NCBI RefSeq assembly: GCF_007744255.1
Contig: NZ_CP036267.1
Span: 3,723,500 to 3,787,499 of the forward strand
DNA length: 64,000 nucleotides
Direction of reading: 5' to 3'
Origin: Thalassoglobus polymorphus
GTDB taxonomy: Bacteria > Planctomycetota > Planctomycetia > Planctomycetales > Planctomycetaceae
Shown: positions 45,172-56,912 of the stretch, piece after piece
How the letters are laid out: every line of letters starts with the position of its first letter
Numbering within the stretch: position 1 is the stretch's first letter
The notes under the pieces: generated by a model
What the model was told of the DNA's origin: nothing
Databases searched by the model: none
What the model saw: only the letters and a program-made list of their open reading frames with translations
Program-made: the position numbers and the translations under genes

Positions 45172-46203
45172 ATGAAGGCTCTTGTAAAACGTAAATCTGA
45201 AGTCGGCCTCTGGCTGGAAGACGCCCCGATGCCGACCGTCGACTCGAATGAAGTTCTTGTTCGAATCGAGAAGACCGGTATTTGCGGGACTGATTTACAC
45301 ATCTACAACTGGGACGAGTGGGCCCAGAAGACAATCCCTGTCCCGATGGTTGTCGGACATGAATTTGTTGGTGAGATCGTTGAAGTCGGAGCGAATGTTC
45401 GCGACTTCTACCCGGGAGAGATCGTCAGTGGCGAAGGGCATGTTGTTTGTGGGCATTGCCGAAACTGCCTTGCCGGAAGAAGACACCTCTGTGCAGAAAC
45501 TTCGGGGATCGGTGTGAATCGCCCCGGAGCGTTCGCTGAGTATATCTCGATTCCACAAACCAACGTCTGGCATCACGCTGAAGGAATCGATCGCGAGATT
45601 GCTTCGATCTTCGACCCATTTGGAAATGCGGTCCACACCGCTCTTTCATTTGATATTCTGGGAGAAGATGTTCTGATCACCGGTGCAGGTCCTATTGGGT
45701 GTATGGCAGCTGCTGTGGTGAAGTATGCTGGCGCGAGGTTCGTCGTCGTGACTGATGTGAACCCGTGGCGACTGGAACTTGCCAAAAAAATGGGCGCCAC
45801 GCGGGTGATCGATGTGAGAAACGAATCGATTGAGAACGTACAAAAAGAATTGGGAATGAAAGAAGGCTTCGACGTCGGTCTCGAAATGTCGGGCAATGAA
45901 TCGGCGTTTCAAGGAATGCTCAAAAACATGTGTCACGGCGGGAAAATTGCAATGCTCGGAATTCCCCCGAAGCCGATCGCGATCGACTGGAATCTCGTGA
46001 TCTTCAACATGCTGACCATCAAAGGGATCTACGGACGTGAAATGTACGAGACGTGGTACAAAATGACGGTCATGCTCCAGGGAGGCCTCGACATCTCTCC
46101 AGTCGTAACGCATCGTTTCCCGGTCGATGATTTCGAAAAAGGGTTCGAAGTGATGAACTCCGGTCAGTCTGGTAAAGTGATCCTGGATTGGAAATCGACT
46201 TAG
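45172..46203 (+). CDS. tdh: L-threonine 3-dehydrogenase
   Basis: Zinc alcohol-dehydrogenase family, oxidising threonine to 2-amino-3-ketobutyrate. The catalytic zinc site has [15 protein letters not shown] and GHEFVGEIV. The structural zinc Cys4 lies in [17 protein letters not shown]. The NAD motif is [40 protein letters not shown] is typical of Tdh. No kbl (2-amino-3-ketobutyrate ligase) gene follows, although kbl commonly accompanies tdh; a threonine-dehydratase-like gene lies downstream. The TAG stop (46201-46203) coincides with the target-site TTAG of a MITE-2. Confidence 0.93.
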   Translation: MKALVKRKSEVGLWLEDAPMPTVDSNEVLVRIEKTGICGTDLHIYNWDEWAQKTIPVPMVVGHEFVGEIVEVGANVRDFYPGEIVSGEGHVVCGHCRNCLAGRRHLCAETSGIGVNRPGAFAEYISIPQTNVWHHAEGIDREIASIFDPFGNAVHTALSFDILGEDVLITGAGPIGCMAAAVVKYAGARFVVVTDVNPWRLELAKKMGATRVIDVRNESIENVQKELGMKEGFDVGLEMSGNESAFQGMLKNMCHGGKIAMLGIPPKPIAIDWNLVIFNMLTIKGIYGREMYETWYKMTVMLQGGLDISPVVTHRFPVDDFEKGFEVMNSGQSGKVILDWKST

Positions 46204-46278
46204 AACCAGTCCGAGAACCTCTCGATTCGACGTTGGCTCAACGTTTGAGAGCGCGATTTCAAGGTTTATTTTGTCGGA
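46204..46278 (-). mobile_element. MITE-2 copy directly after the tdh stop codon
   Basis: AACCAGTCCGAGAACCTCT follows the TTAG of the tdh stop without a gap. The central TCAACGTTTGAGAG is intact; the right end is decayed (CAAGGTTTATTTTGTCGGAG). Confidence 0.75.
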
Positions 46279-46345
46279 GACCTTGAGCCTCTGGCGAAAC
46301 CGGCGAAAACATTGATCAACACAATTTCAATCAGGGAAACAGCTG

Positions 46346-47371
46346 ATGTCAAATTCAATTCAAGTTGCCACGATTGAGGATGTTCGCCGAGCAGAGTCGG
46401 TGATTCATCAACACATCAGCCCTGCCCCGCTGATCCGTTCTTATGGGCTCGAAAAGATACTCGAACTCTCGGATGATCGACGGGTTTGGATTAAAGATTA
46501 TGGCTGGACGCCGGTCGGTTCCTTCAAGCTGATGGGAGCGCTTAACTGGATGGCGAACCGCGCAGACGAAATTGGTGACCGCCCCGTAGCCGCTCACTCT
46601 TCCGGAAACTTTGCTTCCGGAATCTCCTTCGCAGGCATGAAATACGGCAAGCGAGTCATTGTCGTCATGCCCGAAGATGCCCCGCAGGTCAAATTCGACC
46701 TCACTGAGTCGTTCGGTGCTGAAATTCGAACCTACGACAAATCGACTGACCACTTAACTGGAGCACGTGACAAGCTGACGAAGCAAATCGCTGAAGAAGA
46801 AAACGCGATTCAGGCCTCTCCTTACGACGACAACGACGTCATTGCCGGAAACGGTGTTGGCGGCTTGGAAATCGTGGAAGAACTCGAACGACAAGATCGC
46901 AAGATCTCACACTTTTTTTGTCAGGTCAGCGGAGGTGGCCTCATGGCGGGCCATGCACTTGCCATTGCAGACGGGTTCCCCGAAGCGAAGATCATCGGAG
47001 TCGAGCCAACCGAAGCGGACGACTTCCGCCGCTCTCTCGCTGCTGGTGAACGTCTTCGTATTGAAGAACCCAAAAGCATCTGCGACGGCCTGCTCTCGTA
47101 CGATGTCGGAGACCATAACTGGCCGATTCTGAAAGAATTGATCACTGAGTCCGTTTGCGTTCCTGACGAGGAAACCATCACCTGTATGGAATGGCTGTAC
47201 GACACACATGGCCTACGGACGGAACCCTCTGGAGCGATTGCCACAGCCGCTGCCATGATGAGAAAAACATCTCTGGAAGGAGATGGAGATCTCGTCCTTG
47301 TACTCAGTGGCCGGAATGTCGACGACCGAACGTTCCACCAATGGATTGAAGATGGATTGGAATCGCAGTAG
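46346..47371 (+). CDS. PLP-dependent threonine/serine dehydratase-like enzyme (fold type II)
   Basis: AGGGA lies upstream of the ATG. The 341-residue protein has the PLP Lys in GWTPVGSFKLMGALNW, AHSSGNFASGISFAGMKYGK, the glycine loop QVSGGGLMAGHALAI, and the C-terminal TEPSGAIATAAAMMR. It lacks the ACT regulatory domain of IlvA, so it is a catabolic-type dehydratase or a serine racemase. Threonine or serine deamination is expected. Position 140 bp behind tdh suggests a small threonine-degradation locus. Confidence 0.87.
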   Translation: MSNSIQVATIEDVRRAESVIHQHISPAPLIRSYGLEKILELSDDRRVWIKDYGWTPVGSFKLMGALNWMANRADEIGDRPVAAHSSGNFASGISFAGMKYGKRVIVVMPEDAPQVKFDLTESFGAEIRTYDKSTDHLTGARDKLTKQIAEEENAIQASPYDDNDVIAGNGVGGLEIVEELERQDRKISHFFCQVSGGGLMAGHALAIADGFPEAKIIGVEPTEADDFRRSLAAGERLRIEEPKSICDGLLSYDVGDHNWPILKELITESVCVPDEETITCMEWLYDTHGLRTEPSGAIATAAAMMRKTSLEGDGDLVLVLSGRNVDDRTFHQWIEDGLESQ

Positions 47372-47454
47372 ACCGATAAGCAGCGGATCGACAAATAGTG
47401 TCGATCCGCGAAGCAGACCGCGCATTCGATTTTGAAAATCGCCCCAAAGGCGAA

Positions 47455-48858
47455 TTATTCCATCAATTCCTGACCGCTTGTTTCTTTCGCAAAGAAAACA
47501 ACCACTACTCCGACGAGATACAAAGGGGCGAGTAGCAACGCTTTGTTTTCATCAGTAATCGCCACCGCACCGAAGCCGAAGAAGGCTGCTGCTGTGGCAA
47601 GACGTCCCATATTAAAACAGAATCCGGCTCCTGTTCCGCGGAGCCTCGTCGGATAAAGCTCAGGGAAATAGACTGCATAACCTGCGTGCATCCCCAGCGT
47701 AAAGAACCCGAACACCGGAAGTGTTAACGCCAAAACTGTTTGTGAAGCATGATTGGCGATGAGCACTTTGAACATCACCAACATCATAATGAATGCAGCG
47801 ACGTGATAGAGAATAAACGCTCCTTTGCGGCCTAAACGATTCGAGATCGTGCCGAACAGCAACAAGCCGAGACCGCCGCCGATGGTGTTGAGTGCCATGC
47901 TCAGCATCTCAGCACGCTTAATAGGTGTCTCATGCTTCTTAAACGCAGCTTGCCGCTCAGCTTTGTATTCCTCTTTCGTTAATCCTGTCTCTTCAGAATT
48001 CGTGACTGGAACATGTTCCGCCTGAAGTGCTTCGGTTTGTGCACCACGCAGTAGCGCATTCTTACCGTAAATATGTCCGCCCCAGAATGTGACGAGACCA
48101 ATCGACGCGAGACTGACCCCTACGATGGTATTGCGAAGGTTTGTTCCCTCAAAAAGTTCGGAGAGTCGACCTGTTTGCTGACTTGCATCAGCTGCGGCTT
48201 TTTCCCTGGCTCTGACCCATTGCTCAGGTTCATGCAAAGACCAGCGAATCCAGAGAGTCAACAAGGCGGGCAGTGCTCCGATCGCAAATCCCCACCGCCA
48301 CGCGCTTTCTCCCAGCGTGATAATAAAGGCGCCTGCAGCAGCAGCAAGAAGGGTCCCAAAGACACTGGAAGCATGAAAGATGGAACTCATCACCGCTCGG
48401 GATCTTTGCGGCATGACCTCGGCAACCATGGCTGAGGCCACGGCCCATTCTCCACCAACTCCCATCGCAACAAAGAACCGCAAAATCACCATTTGCCAAG
48501 CGGACTGGGCGAACGCAGTCACGCAAGTAAAGAGCGAATAAAACAAGATTGTGATAATCATCGTTTTGGAACGCCCGATTCGGTCGCTCATCATGCCGAA
48601 GAAGACGCCACCAATTGCCCCACCGAGCAGGAAGCTTCCGAAACTCATGTCGTTCCAACGGGCCACCGCAGGGTCGTCTGCAACAACACCTAACAACGCC
48701 GGCATTGCGTCACGCATACTCGCCACAAAGATCTGCCCTTCGAAAATATCGAAGACCCAGCCCAGTGAAGCGATCAGTAAAACGAGCCATTGGTAACGGG
48801 TGATCCCCTGGTACCACTTCAGGTTGGAATCGGCATTCTGTTCGATGGTGTCACTCAC
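47455..48858 (-). CDS. MFS transporter, sugar/aromatic-acid proton-symporter type
   Basis: GTG start at 48858 with GGAG five bases upstream. Twelve membrane segments are visible. The MFS signature is GGVFFGMMSDRIGRSKTMII after helix 2, with the second-half counterpart LLFGTISNRLGRKGAF. ELYPTRLRGTGAGFCFNMG is common in the AAHS/SP group. A long, charged central loop (about residues 215-330, with TKEEYKAERQAAFKKHETPI) is larger than usual. Substrate unknown. It is convergent with the dehydratase gene and divergent from amtB. Confidence 0.85.
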   Translation of the reverse strand: MSDTIEQNADSNLKWYQGITRYQWLVLLIASLGWVFDIFEGQIFVASMRDAMPALLGVVADDPAVARWNDMSFGSFLLGGAIGGVFFGMMSDRIGRSKTMIITILFYSLFTCVTAFAQSAWQMVILRFFVAMGVGGEWAVASAMVAEVMPQRSRAVMSSIFHASSVFGTLLAAAAGAFIITLGESAWRWGFAIGALPALLTLWIRWSLHEPEQWVRAREKAAADASQQTGRLSELFEGTNLRNTIVGVSLASIGLVTFWGGHIYGKNALLRGAQTEALQAEHVPVTNSEETGLTKEEYKAERQAAFKKHETPIKRAEMLSMALNTIGGGLGLLLFGTISNRLGRKGAFILYHVAAFIMMLVMFKVLIANHASQTVLALTLPVFGFFTLGMHAGYAVYFPELYPTRLRGTGAGFCFNMGRLATAAAFFGFGAVAITDENKALLLAPLYLVGVVVVFFAKETSGQELME

Positions 48859-48995
48859 GGAAACTCCGTCAATTCTCAGATAAGTCAGACTCTATTAGTA
48901 AAGACGCACTATGGCAAAAGCCCAGACATTCGCAACCCTGCAGACGAGAGATTTGGTGCAACTCTGCGCAGTCCAATGCAGACTGATTAAGTTTG

Positions 48996-49011
48996 TGGCA
49001 CAGCCATTGCT
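48996..49011 (+). promoter_or_regulatory. Sigma-54 (-24/-12) promoter of amtB
   Basis: TGGCAC at 48996-49001, a 5-base spacer (AGCCA), then TTGCT at 49007-49011: an exact match to the sigma-54 consensus TGGCAC-N5-TTGCW, with GG and GC ten bases apart. Transcription would start near 49023, about 125 bases before the amtB ATG. A TGGTGCA half-site at 48954-48960 could be part of an NtrC-like activator site, but a full dyad is not evident. Confidence 0.8.
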
Positions 49012-49149
49012 TTACTCCTGAGAGTTGAGACGTCGTCCACAATCGACGAAGTTGTACCCTGCTGACCTACTGATCCAGGATTTCAATTTCCATTGCTGCC
49101 GAGAACTCAGGAAAACCACAATAATCTCTTATTGCTCAAGGGGTTACAG

Positions 49150-50496
49150 ATGAAAAGTCAGTTTGTGACAGCGGCTTTGCTAACCACTGTTTTACTATTA
49201 AGCGTTGGAAACTCAGCTTTCGCGGAAGAAATCGGAGATCCCCCTGAACCTGCTGCTGTCGTTGAACTGGATTCCGGAAATATCGCATGGATGCTTATTT
49301 GTTCAGCACTCGTGCTCATGATGACAGCACCAGGGCTCGCTTTGTTTTATGGTGGACTGGTTCGGAAAAAAAATATTCTGAGCGTCATGATGCAGTGCGT
49401 TTTCCTGATGGGAATGATGACGATCCTGTGGGCTGTCTGCGGGTACAGCTTTGCTTTTGGAGGTTCGAGCCCATACATCGGGGGGACTGATTACTTATTC
49501 ATGAAGGGGATTCTTCCCGATGGCCAGTCCGGAGATCAGGCCTGGGCCAACGAACTCATCACTTTTGTCTTTCAGGGAATGTTTTTCATCATCACCCCCG
49601 GATTAATTTGTGGGGCTTTCGCTGAACGTATGAAGTTTAACACGATGTGTGTCTTTTCAGCACTTTGGGGACTCCTGGTTTATTGCCCTGTCTGCCATTG
49701 GGTTTGGTCAGGTTCTGGCTGGTTATCGTCAGCTGGTAGTTTTCACGCATACGATTTCGCAGGCGGGACAGTCGTCCATATCAGTTCCGGTGTGTCCGCA
49801 CTTGTTTGTGCACTTCTGATAGGAAAACGACTTGGATACGGCCAAGAACCAATGCCTCCCCACAATCTGACGTACACCTGCATCGGAACTGCACTTCTTT
49901 GGGTCGGCTGGTTCGGCTTTAACGCCGGGAGCGCCGGTGCTGCAGATGCCGCTGCTGTGAACGCTTTCGTCGCTACGCATTTGGCTGCTGCTGCCGGTGT
50001 GATCGCCTGGTCAATCATGGAATGGGTGAAACATGGGCATCCCAGCTTGCTTGGAGCATGTTCTGGAGCAGTTGCTGGTCTTGTTTGCATCACCCCTGCA
50101 GCTGGAGCTGTGAATCCGATGCAGGGTATCATTCTCGGATTTGCTGCTGGTGTTGTCTGCTTCTATGCATGCACATCTGTAAAAAATAAATTTGGGTACG
50201 ATGACTCACTCGACGCCTTCGGGATTCATGGAATTGGGGGGATCCTCGGAGCCGTCCTGACTGGCGTCTTCGCAACCGAGAAACTGGGCGCAACAGGGGG
50301 ATTCATTGAAACAGGATCGATTTCGCAGACCATGAACCAAGTCATCAGCGTGGTCGCAACGGCTGCCCTCGCGATTGTTGTCACCTTCATTCTTTTAAAG
50401 ATTCTTGATGCTACGATGGGGCTCCGAGTCGCTCAGGAGGAAGAACTTCGAGGTCTCGACGTGACTCAGCATGGGGAAGAAGGGTATATTTTCCTT

Positions 50497-50499
<3 letters not shown>
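49150..50499 (+). CDS. amtB: Ammonium transporter AmtB
   Basis: The ATG at 49150 (AAGGGG six bases upstream) gives a signal peptide, MKSQFVTAALLTTVLLLSVG; the open frame extends to 49093 without such a signal. The protein has 11 membrane segments. Ammonium-transporter signatures are present: the periplasmic cage (MTAPGLALFYGGLVRKKNIL), VCHWVWSGSGWLSSAGSFHA (pore region), DFAGGTVVHISSGVSALVCA and the second pore His region DAFGIHGIGGILGAVLTGVF. It conducts ammonia with PII proteins as plugs, and two PII genes follow on the same strand. The stop codon TAG (50497-50499) is the first triplet of a MITE-1. Confidence 0.95.
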
Positions 50500-51039
<540 letters not shown>

Positions 51040-51126
51040 CATCAAACCTTGCGAGAGACGGAGAGGGCAGAACTGTTCCAACAACCCCTTGACGAAACTG
51101 ACCAGACACAACGTGGCATTCTCTAG

Positions 51127-51201
51127 AACTGGTCTCAAAACTTACTGTTCACTTCTCTGGTACAGAGAAAGGTCGCGATTCCATAGGTTTTGAGACTGCT
51201 T
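51127..51201 (+). mobile_element. MITE-2 copy (75 bp), diverged
   Basis: CTAG at 51123-51126 is followed by AACTGGTCTCAAAACTTACTG. The right end is ATAGGTTTTGAGACTGCTT. The inverted ends (GTCTCAAAACT / AGGTTTTGAGAC) are intact while the centre differs from other copies. Confidence 0.7.
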
Positions 51202-51202
51202 C

Positions 51203-51306
51203 AAGAGCATTTTTAGAAACGATGCACGCGTTGTGTCGAGTGGACCAAGCGATAGTTCACATGATGTCCACTCAACACGAGCACGACTAGTATTCAAAAT
51301 GCTTTC
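51203..51306. mobile_element. Diverged MITE-1 adjoining the MITE-2
   Basis: Starts AAGAGCATTTTTAGAAAC and ends TATTCAAAATGCTTT; the 104-bp length fits the family. Internal identity is low, so this call rests on the ends, the length and the position. Confidence 0.45.
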
Positions 51307-51380
51307 GTGATCGATCTTCGGAATTTTATGTTGCGACCATCACGGAGGTCGCTGTCCGATTTCTTCATGGATTCGGCTGA

Positions 51381-51734
<354 letters not shown>

Positions 51735-51747
51735 CTTCACGTTTTTC

Positions 51748-51925
51748 TAGAGCATCTTTCGAATTGGTTTGTCGGATCTGCCTCGTGGCGAACAGCATTT
51801 TTACTGGAGCCAGTCCGAAAACCTCTGGAACCGCCACTTTCCTCAACGTTTGAGAGAGCCGTTTCGAGTTCCAGGGCTGTTCTAGAGAAATGCGTTCTTC
51901 ACGGGCACACGGTAGAGCAAGATGC

Positions 51926-51928
<3 letters not shown>
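51748..51928 (+). mobile_element. MITE-1 copy interrupted by a MITE-2 (composite, 181 bp)
   Basis: Outer parts 51748-51803 and 51882-51928 match the uninterrupted copy 5402-5504 (56 and 47 bp; about 6 differences in total). The 78 extra bases are a MITE-2 plus a 4-bp target duplication. The right end TGCTCA contains the TGA stop of trpS (51926-51928, minus strand). The left end lies 13 bp after the glnB stop, so it fills the convergent gap. Confidence 0.9.
51808..51881 (-). mobile_element. MITE-2 nested in MITE-1 (74 bp)
   Basis: Starts AGCCAGTCCGAAAACCTCTGG (positions 51808-51828) and ends CCAGGGCTGTT. Flanks are CTGG (51804-51807) and CTAG (51882-51885). At the same point the empty copy has a single CTAG (5458-5461), which gives direct evidence for a 4-bp target duplication. 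Confidence 0.9.
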
Positions 51929-52888
<960 letters not shown>

Positions 52889-52965
52889 TTGTGAATTCTT
52901 TATTGATGCAAAGGATGAAGGTTAAGGGAACAGCGAAGTATTCCTCGAGTCCGCTGCATGAGCTC

Positions 52966-53874
52966 TTATCGACGAAGACTGCCGATGATTTCCGTCACGG
53001 AAGAGCAGCCTTCGCTCTCGACAATTTGATCAAGTTCATCGACCAATCTGGCAGAGACTCCGGGATCATAGAAATTTGCTGTTCCGATTTGAACGGCACT
53101 CGCCCCCGCAATGAGAAATTCCATCACATCGTCGATCGTGGCGATGCCACCGACACCAATGATCGGGATGTCGATTGCGTTTGCGACCTGATAAACAGCT
53201 CGCAGTGCTAACGGTTTGATTGCCGGGCCAGACAATCCCCCAAGGACATTTCCGAGGATCGGCTTCCGTTTTCTCCAGTCAATCGCCATTCCTTGAAATG
53301 TATTCACGCAGGAAACCGCATCGGCTCCCCCCTCCGCAGCCCCCGCAGCGATCTTGGTGATATCAGTAACGTTCGGAGTCAGCTTCGCAATAATCGGAAA
53401 TGAGCAGACATCCCGAACTGCTCGGACGACGTCTCTGGCTGAGTCCGCGTTTGTACCGAAATCGACTCCACCAGAAACGTTCGGGCAGGAAATATTCAGT
53501 TCCAAAGCTGCGATTCCCGAACAATTCGCCAGCTTCCCAGCGAGCGTGGCAAAGTCTTCAACCGTTCGTCCTGCAATATTCGCAATCAAAGCTGTGTCCA
53601 ACCCGGTCAGGTATGGGACATGCTTTTCGATGAAGGTATCAATTCCATCGTTGTCGAGACCGATTGAGTTGAGCATTCCGGAAGTCGTTTCAACCGTTCG
53701 CGGAGGAGCATTTCCGATTCGAGGCTCACCGGTCACTGTCTTCGGGACGATTCCTCCCAGCTTCGAAAAATCAACAAAGGCAGACATTTCCTTCGCATAC
53801 CCAAACGTCCCGGAAGCAACCAGGATCGGGTTTCGAAGTTTCAAACGATTCAGTTGAACATGAAGATCAGACAT
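52966..53874 (-). CDS. pyrD: Dihydroorotate dehydrogenase (class 1B type)
   Basis: A 302-residue FMN enzyme of pyrimidine synthesis. The N-terminal [16 protein letters not shown] and the FMN loop ([12 protein letters not shown]) are present. The catalytic base is Cys in [13 protein letters not shown], as in class 1 enzymes (class 2 uses Ser). The C-terminus has [20 protein letters not shown] and AVQIGTANF. Class 1B enzymes need a PyrK electron-transfer subunit, which is not adjacent. 75 bp separate it from trpS on the same strand. Confidence 0.93.
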   Translation of the reverse strand: MSDLHVQLNRLKLRNPILVASGTFGYAKEMSAFVDFSKLGGIVPKTVTGEPRIGNAPPRTVETTSGMLNSIGLDNDGIDTFIEKHVPYLTGLDTALIANIAGRTVEDFATLAGKLANCSGIAALELNISCPNVSGGVDFGTNADSARDVVRAVRDVCSFPIIAKLTPNVTDITKIAAGAAEGGADAVSCVNTFQGMAIDWRKRKPILGNVLGGLSGPAIKPLALRAVYQVANAIDIPIIGVGGIATIDDVMEFLIAGASAVQIGTANFYDPGVSARLVDELDQIVESEGCSSVTEIIGSLRR

Positions 53875-54165
53875 AAGTTTTTCAGTGGATTAGCTAAGCG
53901 TGATTTTTTCGAGGCAGGATAACAACGAGCCCCCTCAATTGACGATGGAGCCGCAAATTTTTCTTCGCAACGAAGAATTGCAAGTTCGTCGTAGATCGAG
54001 CCCCTTCGTCAGAGACCATTGTCCCAAACGAGCCAGACAAGGCAATGGTCTTCAAATGAGTGAAGTTTGATCTTTCCTGACCATCTGCCAGCAACAGCTT
54101 CAGTCATCGAAATCCGAGTCAAAGAGCACAAAGCCAGTCGGATGATGCGAGTTTCTCACTTACTG

Positions 54166-55284
54166 TCACGACATGAGATGTTCTTCGACAGTTCCCCAGT
54201 CGACGTCAACTCCCAAACCGGGACGGTCACTTAGCGTGATGAACGGTCCCTCGATTTCAAGTGGTTCTTTGACAATCCGTGCGGAATGGTAAATCGGCCC
54301 CATGATGTCGCCGGGATACTTTTCAACATTCATATTTTCGTGAGCAAGCACCAGGTGACACATCGCAGCTGAAGCAATATCGAGTTCTAAATTCGATCCA
54401 ATCGAACATGCAACTCCATGCTCAGCTGCCAGCTTTACGATTTCCAGTGACTTGCGAAGTCCCCCATTCTTTCCTGGGTAAACACTGATGACATCGCAGG
54501 CTTGATGGCGAATGCACTGCATGGCGTGCGACGCATCAAAACAGATGTCGTCTGCCATCACTTCCGCAGCGATTGAATTTCGCACCTCTGCGAGTCCATG
54601 ATAATCATCTCGTGGTGTTGGCTGTTCGAAGAGCGCAACGTTGCAGTCTTTCAATGCATTTGCAGCTTCGATTGCTGTTGCCACGTCGAACCCACAATTC
54701 GCATCGATGACAATATCGTAATCAGGTCCAATGGTTTCTCGAACGATCCGGACTCGTTCAATGTCTTCTTCTAAAACCGTGCCAACTTTCACTTTGATTG
54801 TCGTAAACCCGAGGTCGATCAACTCTTTCGCGCGGCGACGAGCACGTTCAGGATCGTAAGCTCCCATGGAAAAGCGACAGCGAATTTTCGGAGAACGGAC
54901 TGGACCACCTAACAAACTGTAAACCGGCTTTCCCTGATCTTTCCCCTGAATGTCCCAGCAAGCCATTTCGATTGCCGACTTCGCAAACCAGTTCCCTTGT
55001 GCCGCCTGATCCATCACCAAATCGATGCCTTCAATATCGTACGGATCTCTCCCAATCAGCAAGGGAGCAAAGACTTCATCGATGATCGCTTGAGCACTCC
55101 AAACAGTTTCCCCACTCCAGCGTGGAATCACTGTCGCCTCACCGACTCCATCAACATCGGAATCAGTTTCAATTCGAATAATCGGGTACAACGAGACGTC
55201 ATGTTTCCCCAACGCGGAGACCATTCGGAACTCCGGCTTCAGTGGAATCCGAACGGGAAATGTTTTAATGGCTGTGATTTTCAT
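54166..55284 (-). CDS. Enolase-superfamily enzyme (mandelate racemase/muconate lactonizing type)
   Basis: The ATG at 55284 starts MKITAIKTFPVRIPLKPEFR; the frame is open to 55515 but that part is not homologous. The 372-residue protein has the capping domain and TIM-barrel motifs of the MR/MLE group: the catalytic Lys-x-Lys in TTIKVKVG, and metal-binding Asp, Glu and Asp in DIVIDANCGFD, ALFEQPTPRDD and VMADDICFD. CSIGSNLELDIASAAMCHL closes the barrel. It could be a racemase, epimerase or dehydratase. It is divergent, 75 bp apart, from a hydrolase gene that leads a probable catabolic operon. Confidence 0.85.
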   Translation of the reverse strand: MKITAIKTFPVRIPLKPEFRMVSALGKHDVSLYPIIRIETDSDVDGVGEATVIPRWSGETVWSAQAIIDEVFAPLLIGRDPYDIEGIDLVMDQAAQGNWFAKSAIEMACWDIQGKDQGKPVYSLLGGPVRSPKIRCRFSMGAYDPERARRRAKELIDLGFTTIKVKVGTVLEEDIERVRIVRETIGPDYDIVIDANCGFDVATAIEAANALKDCNVALFEQPTPRDDYHGLAEVRNSIAAEVMADDICFDASHAMQCIRHQACDVISVYPGKNGGLRKSLEIVKLAAEHGVACSIGSNLELDIASAAMCHLVLAHENMNVEKYPGDIMGPIYHSARIVKEPLEIEGPFITLSDRPGLGVDVDWGTVEEHLMS

Positions 55285-55359
55285 CAACACTCTCTGTAGA
55301 ATTTGAAACGATGTTCCAAGTTTCGAAACGATGATTCTTAAAAAGAGTGTGAGTAGTTC
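55285..55359. promoter_or_regulatory. 75-bp divergent promoter region of the catabolic cluster
   Basis: Short gap between the enolase-superfamily gene (minus) and the ceramidase-like gene (plus). It is A+T-rich near 55330-55345, and GTTTCGAAAC/GAAACG repeats occur at about 55306-55330 (TTTGAAACGATG and TTTCGAAACGATG). The repeated GAAACGATG could be an operator for shared regulation; no regulator gene is nearby. Confidence 0.4.
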
Positions 55360-56709
55360 ATGAGCAATCCGCAAGCGGGCGTCGGAAGAGTCTCTCTCAA
55401 CCCATTCTGGGGAGTCGAACTGACCGGTTGGGGATATTATCTGGAACGAACATGGCTCGACATTCACGATCCACTTCATGCGACAGCGATTGTAATTGAG
55501 AATGATCATCAACAATTAGCAGTTGTCTCTCTCGATCTCATGGTCATCAGCGACCAGTTCGCAAAGCTGGTTCGAGAGACTGCCTCAGAAGAAACGGGAA
55601 TCCCAACTCAAAACATTCTCGTGAGTTGTACTCACACTCACAATGCGCCCGCCTCGGGTGGACTATTGGGTGTCGGTGAAGTCGATCCGCTTTATGAAGC
55701 TTGGGCTGCGAAGCAGGCAGCGACTGCGATTATTCAAGCTTGGCGATCCAGAACCGCAGCAAAGTTCTCCGCGACCACAACTCAAGTTAACGACCTGACA
55801 TTCAACCGGACCCGCGAGAACGGTCCGGTCGACCCAAACCTGACTCTGCTGGTCATTGAAAATCAACGTGACGTCCCCATTGGTATCCTGGTTGGATTTC
55901 AGGCCCATCCCACTGTTTCGACAGTCGTGAATCCACGGTCCGTCAGCCGAGACGTTCCCGGAGAAGTTTGCGAGCAAATTGAGTCAGCTTTCCCGGGATG
56001 CCTGGCGATGTACATTCAGGGAGCATGCGGCGACGTAAATTTCCATCGCACATTTTCTACTCAAGAGAAGTGTGCAGAACCTGCCAGACAGTTGACTACT
56101 GCTGCCTTGAAAGCACTCGAGGACCGGCAACACCTTGATGCAAATCAACTCGGTGCTGCGGCGAAGGAGGTGACTCTCCCAACTCGACGATGGAAACTTG
56201 ACGAACTTGAGAATGATCGAATTGAAGCGACACAGCGTCTTCAAGATCACGACATGGAAGGCTGGCGGGACACCATTGGGCGAGTCATGACGAATCAGCC
56301 CGACGACATGATCTCTCGACATGGCGGAGATGAATGGAAAGCGGTCGCTGCGATGTGCCGCTTCAATGTCGAATGGACAGACAGAATGCTGCTCGATTTG
56401 GAGACTCGCCCCGAAACTTTAAAGACTGAAATCCAGGCACTGCGAATCGGAGAGTTCGGGATTGCCAGCAACGCTTCAGAGTTCTTCACAACACTGGCGA
56501 TGCAAGTGCGAGAACAAGTCGACCTGCCGTACTTGGTGCTTTCATGTTACAGCAACGGGAGAATCGGATATCTGCCGGACGCCCATGACATCGAAAGAAA
56601 AACGTATGCAGCTTATCAATCTCCGAAATACTGCAACCAGTTTCCGTTCATCGAAAAATCTGGACTGACCATGGTTGAAGAGATGTCATCGCTCCTGAAT
56701 TCGATCTAG
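55360..56709 (+). CDS. Cytosolic neutral-ceramidase-like amidohydrolase
   Basis: No signal peptide: the protein starts MSNPQAGVGRVSLNPFWGVE, and the length is 449 residues. It has the zinc-site signatures of the neutral/alkaline ceramidase domain (SCTHTHNAPASGGLLGVGEV, GFQAHPTVS, MYIQGACGDVNFH). It lacks the C-terminal Ig-like domain of true ceramidases. The start of the catabolic operon and the lack of export suggest an intracellular amide or ester substrate, not a lipid. The secreted paralog at 1147-2514 shares the fold. Confidence 0.75.
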   Translation: MSNPQAGVGRVSLNPFWGVELTGWGYYLERTWLDIHDPLHATAIVIENDHQQLAVVSLDLMVISDQFAKLVRETASEETGIPTQNILVSCTHTHNAPASGGLLGVGEVDPLYEAWAAKQAATAIIQAWRSRTAAKFSATTTQVNDLTFNRTRENGPVDPNLTLLVIENQRDVPIGILVGFQAHPTVSTVVNPRSVSRDVPGEVCEQIESAFPGCLAMYIQGACGDVNFHRTFSTQEKCAEPARQLTTAALKALEDRQHLDANQLGAAAKEVTLPTRRWKLDELENDRIEATQRLQDHDMEGWRDTIGRVMTNQPDDMISRHGGDEWKAVAAMCRFNVEWTDRMLLDLETRPETLKTEIQALRIGEFGIASNASEFFTTLAMQVREQVDLPYLVLSCYSNGRIGYLPDAHDIERKTYAAYQSPKYCNQFPFIEKSGLTMVEEMSSLLNSI

Positions 56710-56912
56710 CGAACTCGCTATTGGTCTTTATGTTCCCCCTCGAGGTAAGCAATTTATTCAGTACAGTGTGAACAGCCATTTTATGAATACGAGAGCATGA
56801 AAACATTTGCCCGAACAGTCCGCTGACGACTTCTCACAGTGGTGAGTTCGCCCATTGAGAATCATCGCCACAGAACGACTGATGTACCTTCCAACAGAGA
56901 GACAGCAAAACG

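Noticed and set aside
48903-48960. Full NtrC dyad upstream of the sigma-54 promoter
   Set aside because: Only one convincing half-site (TGGTGCA); the partner half is not present at the right spacing.
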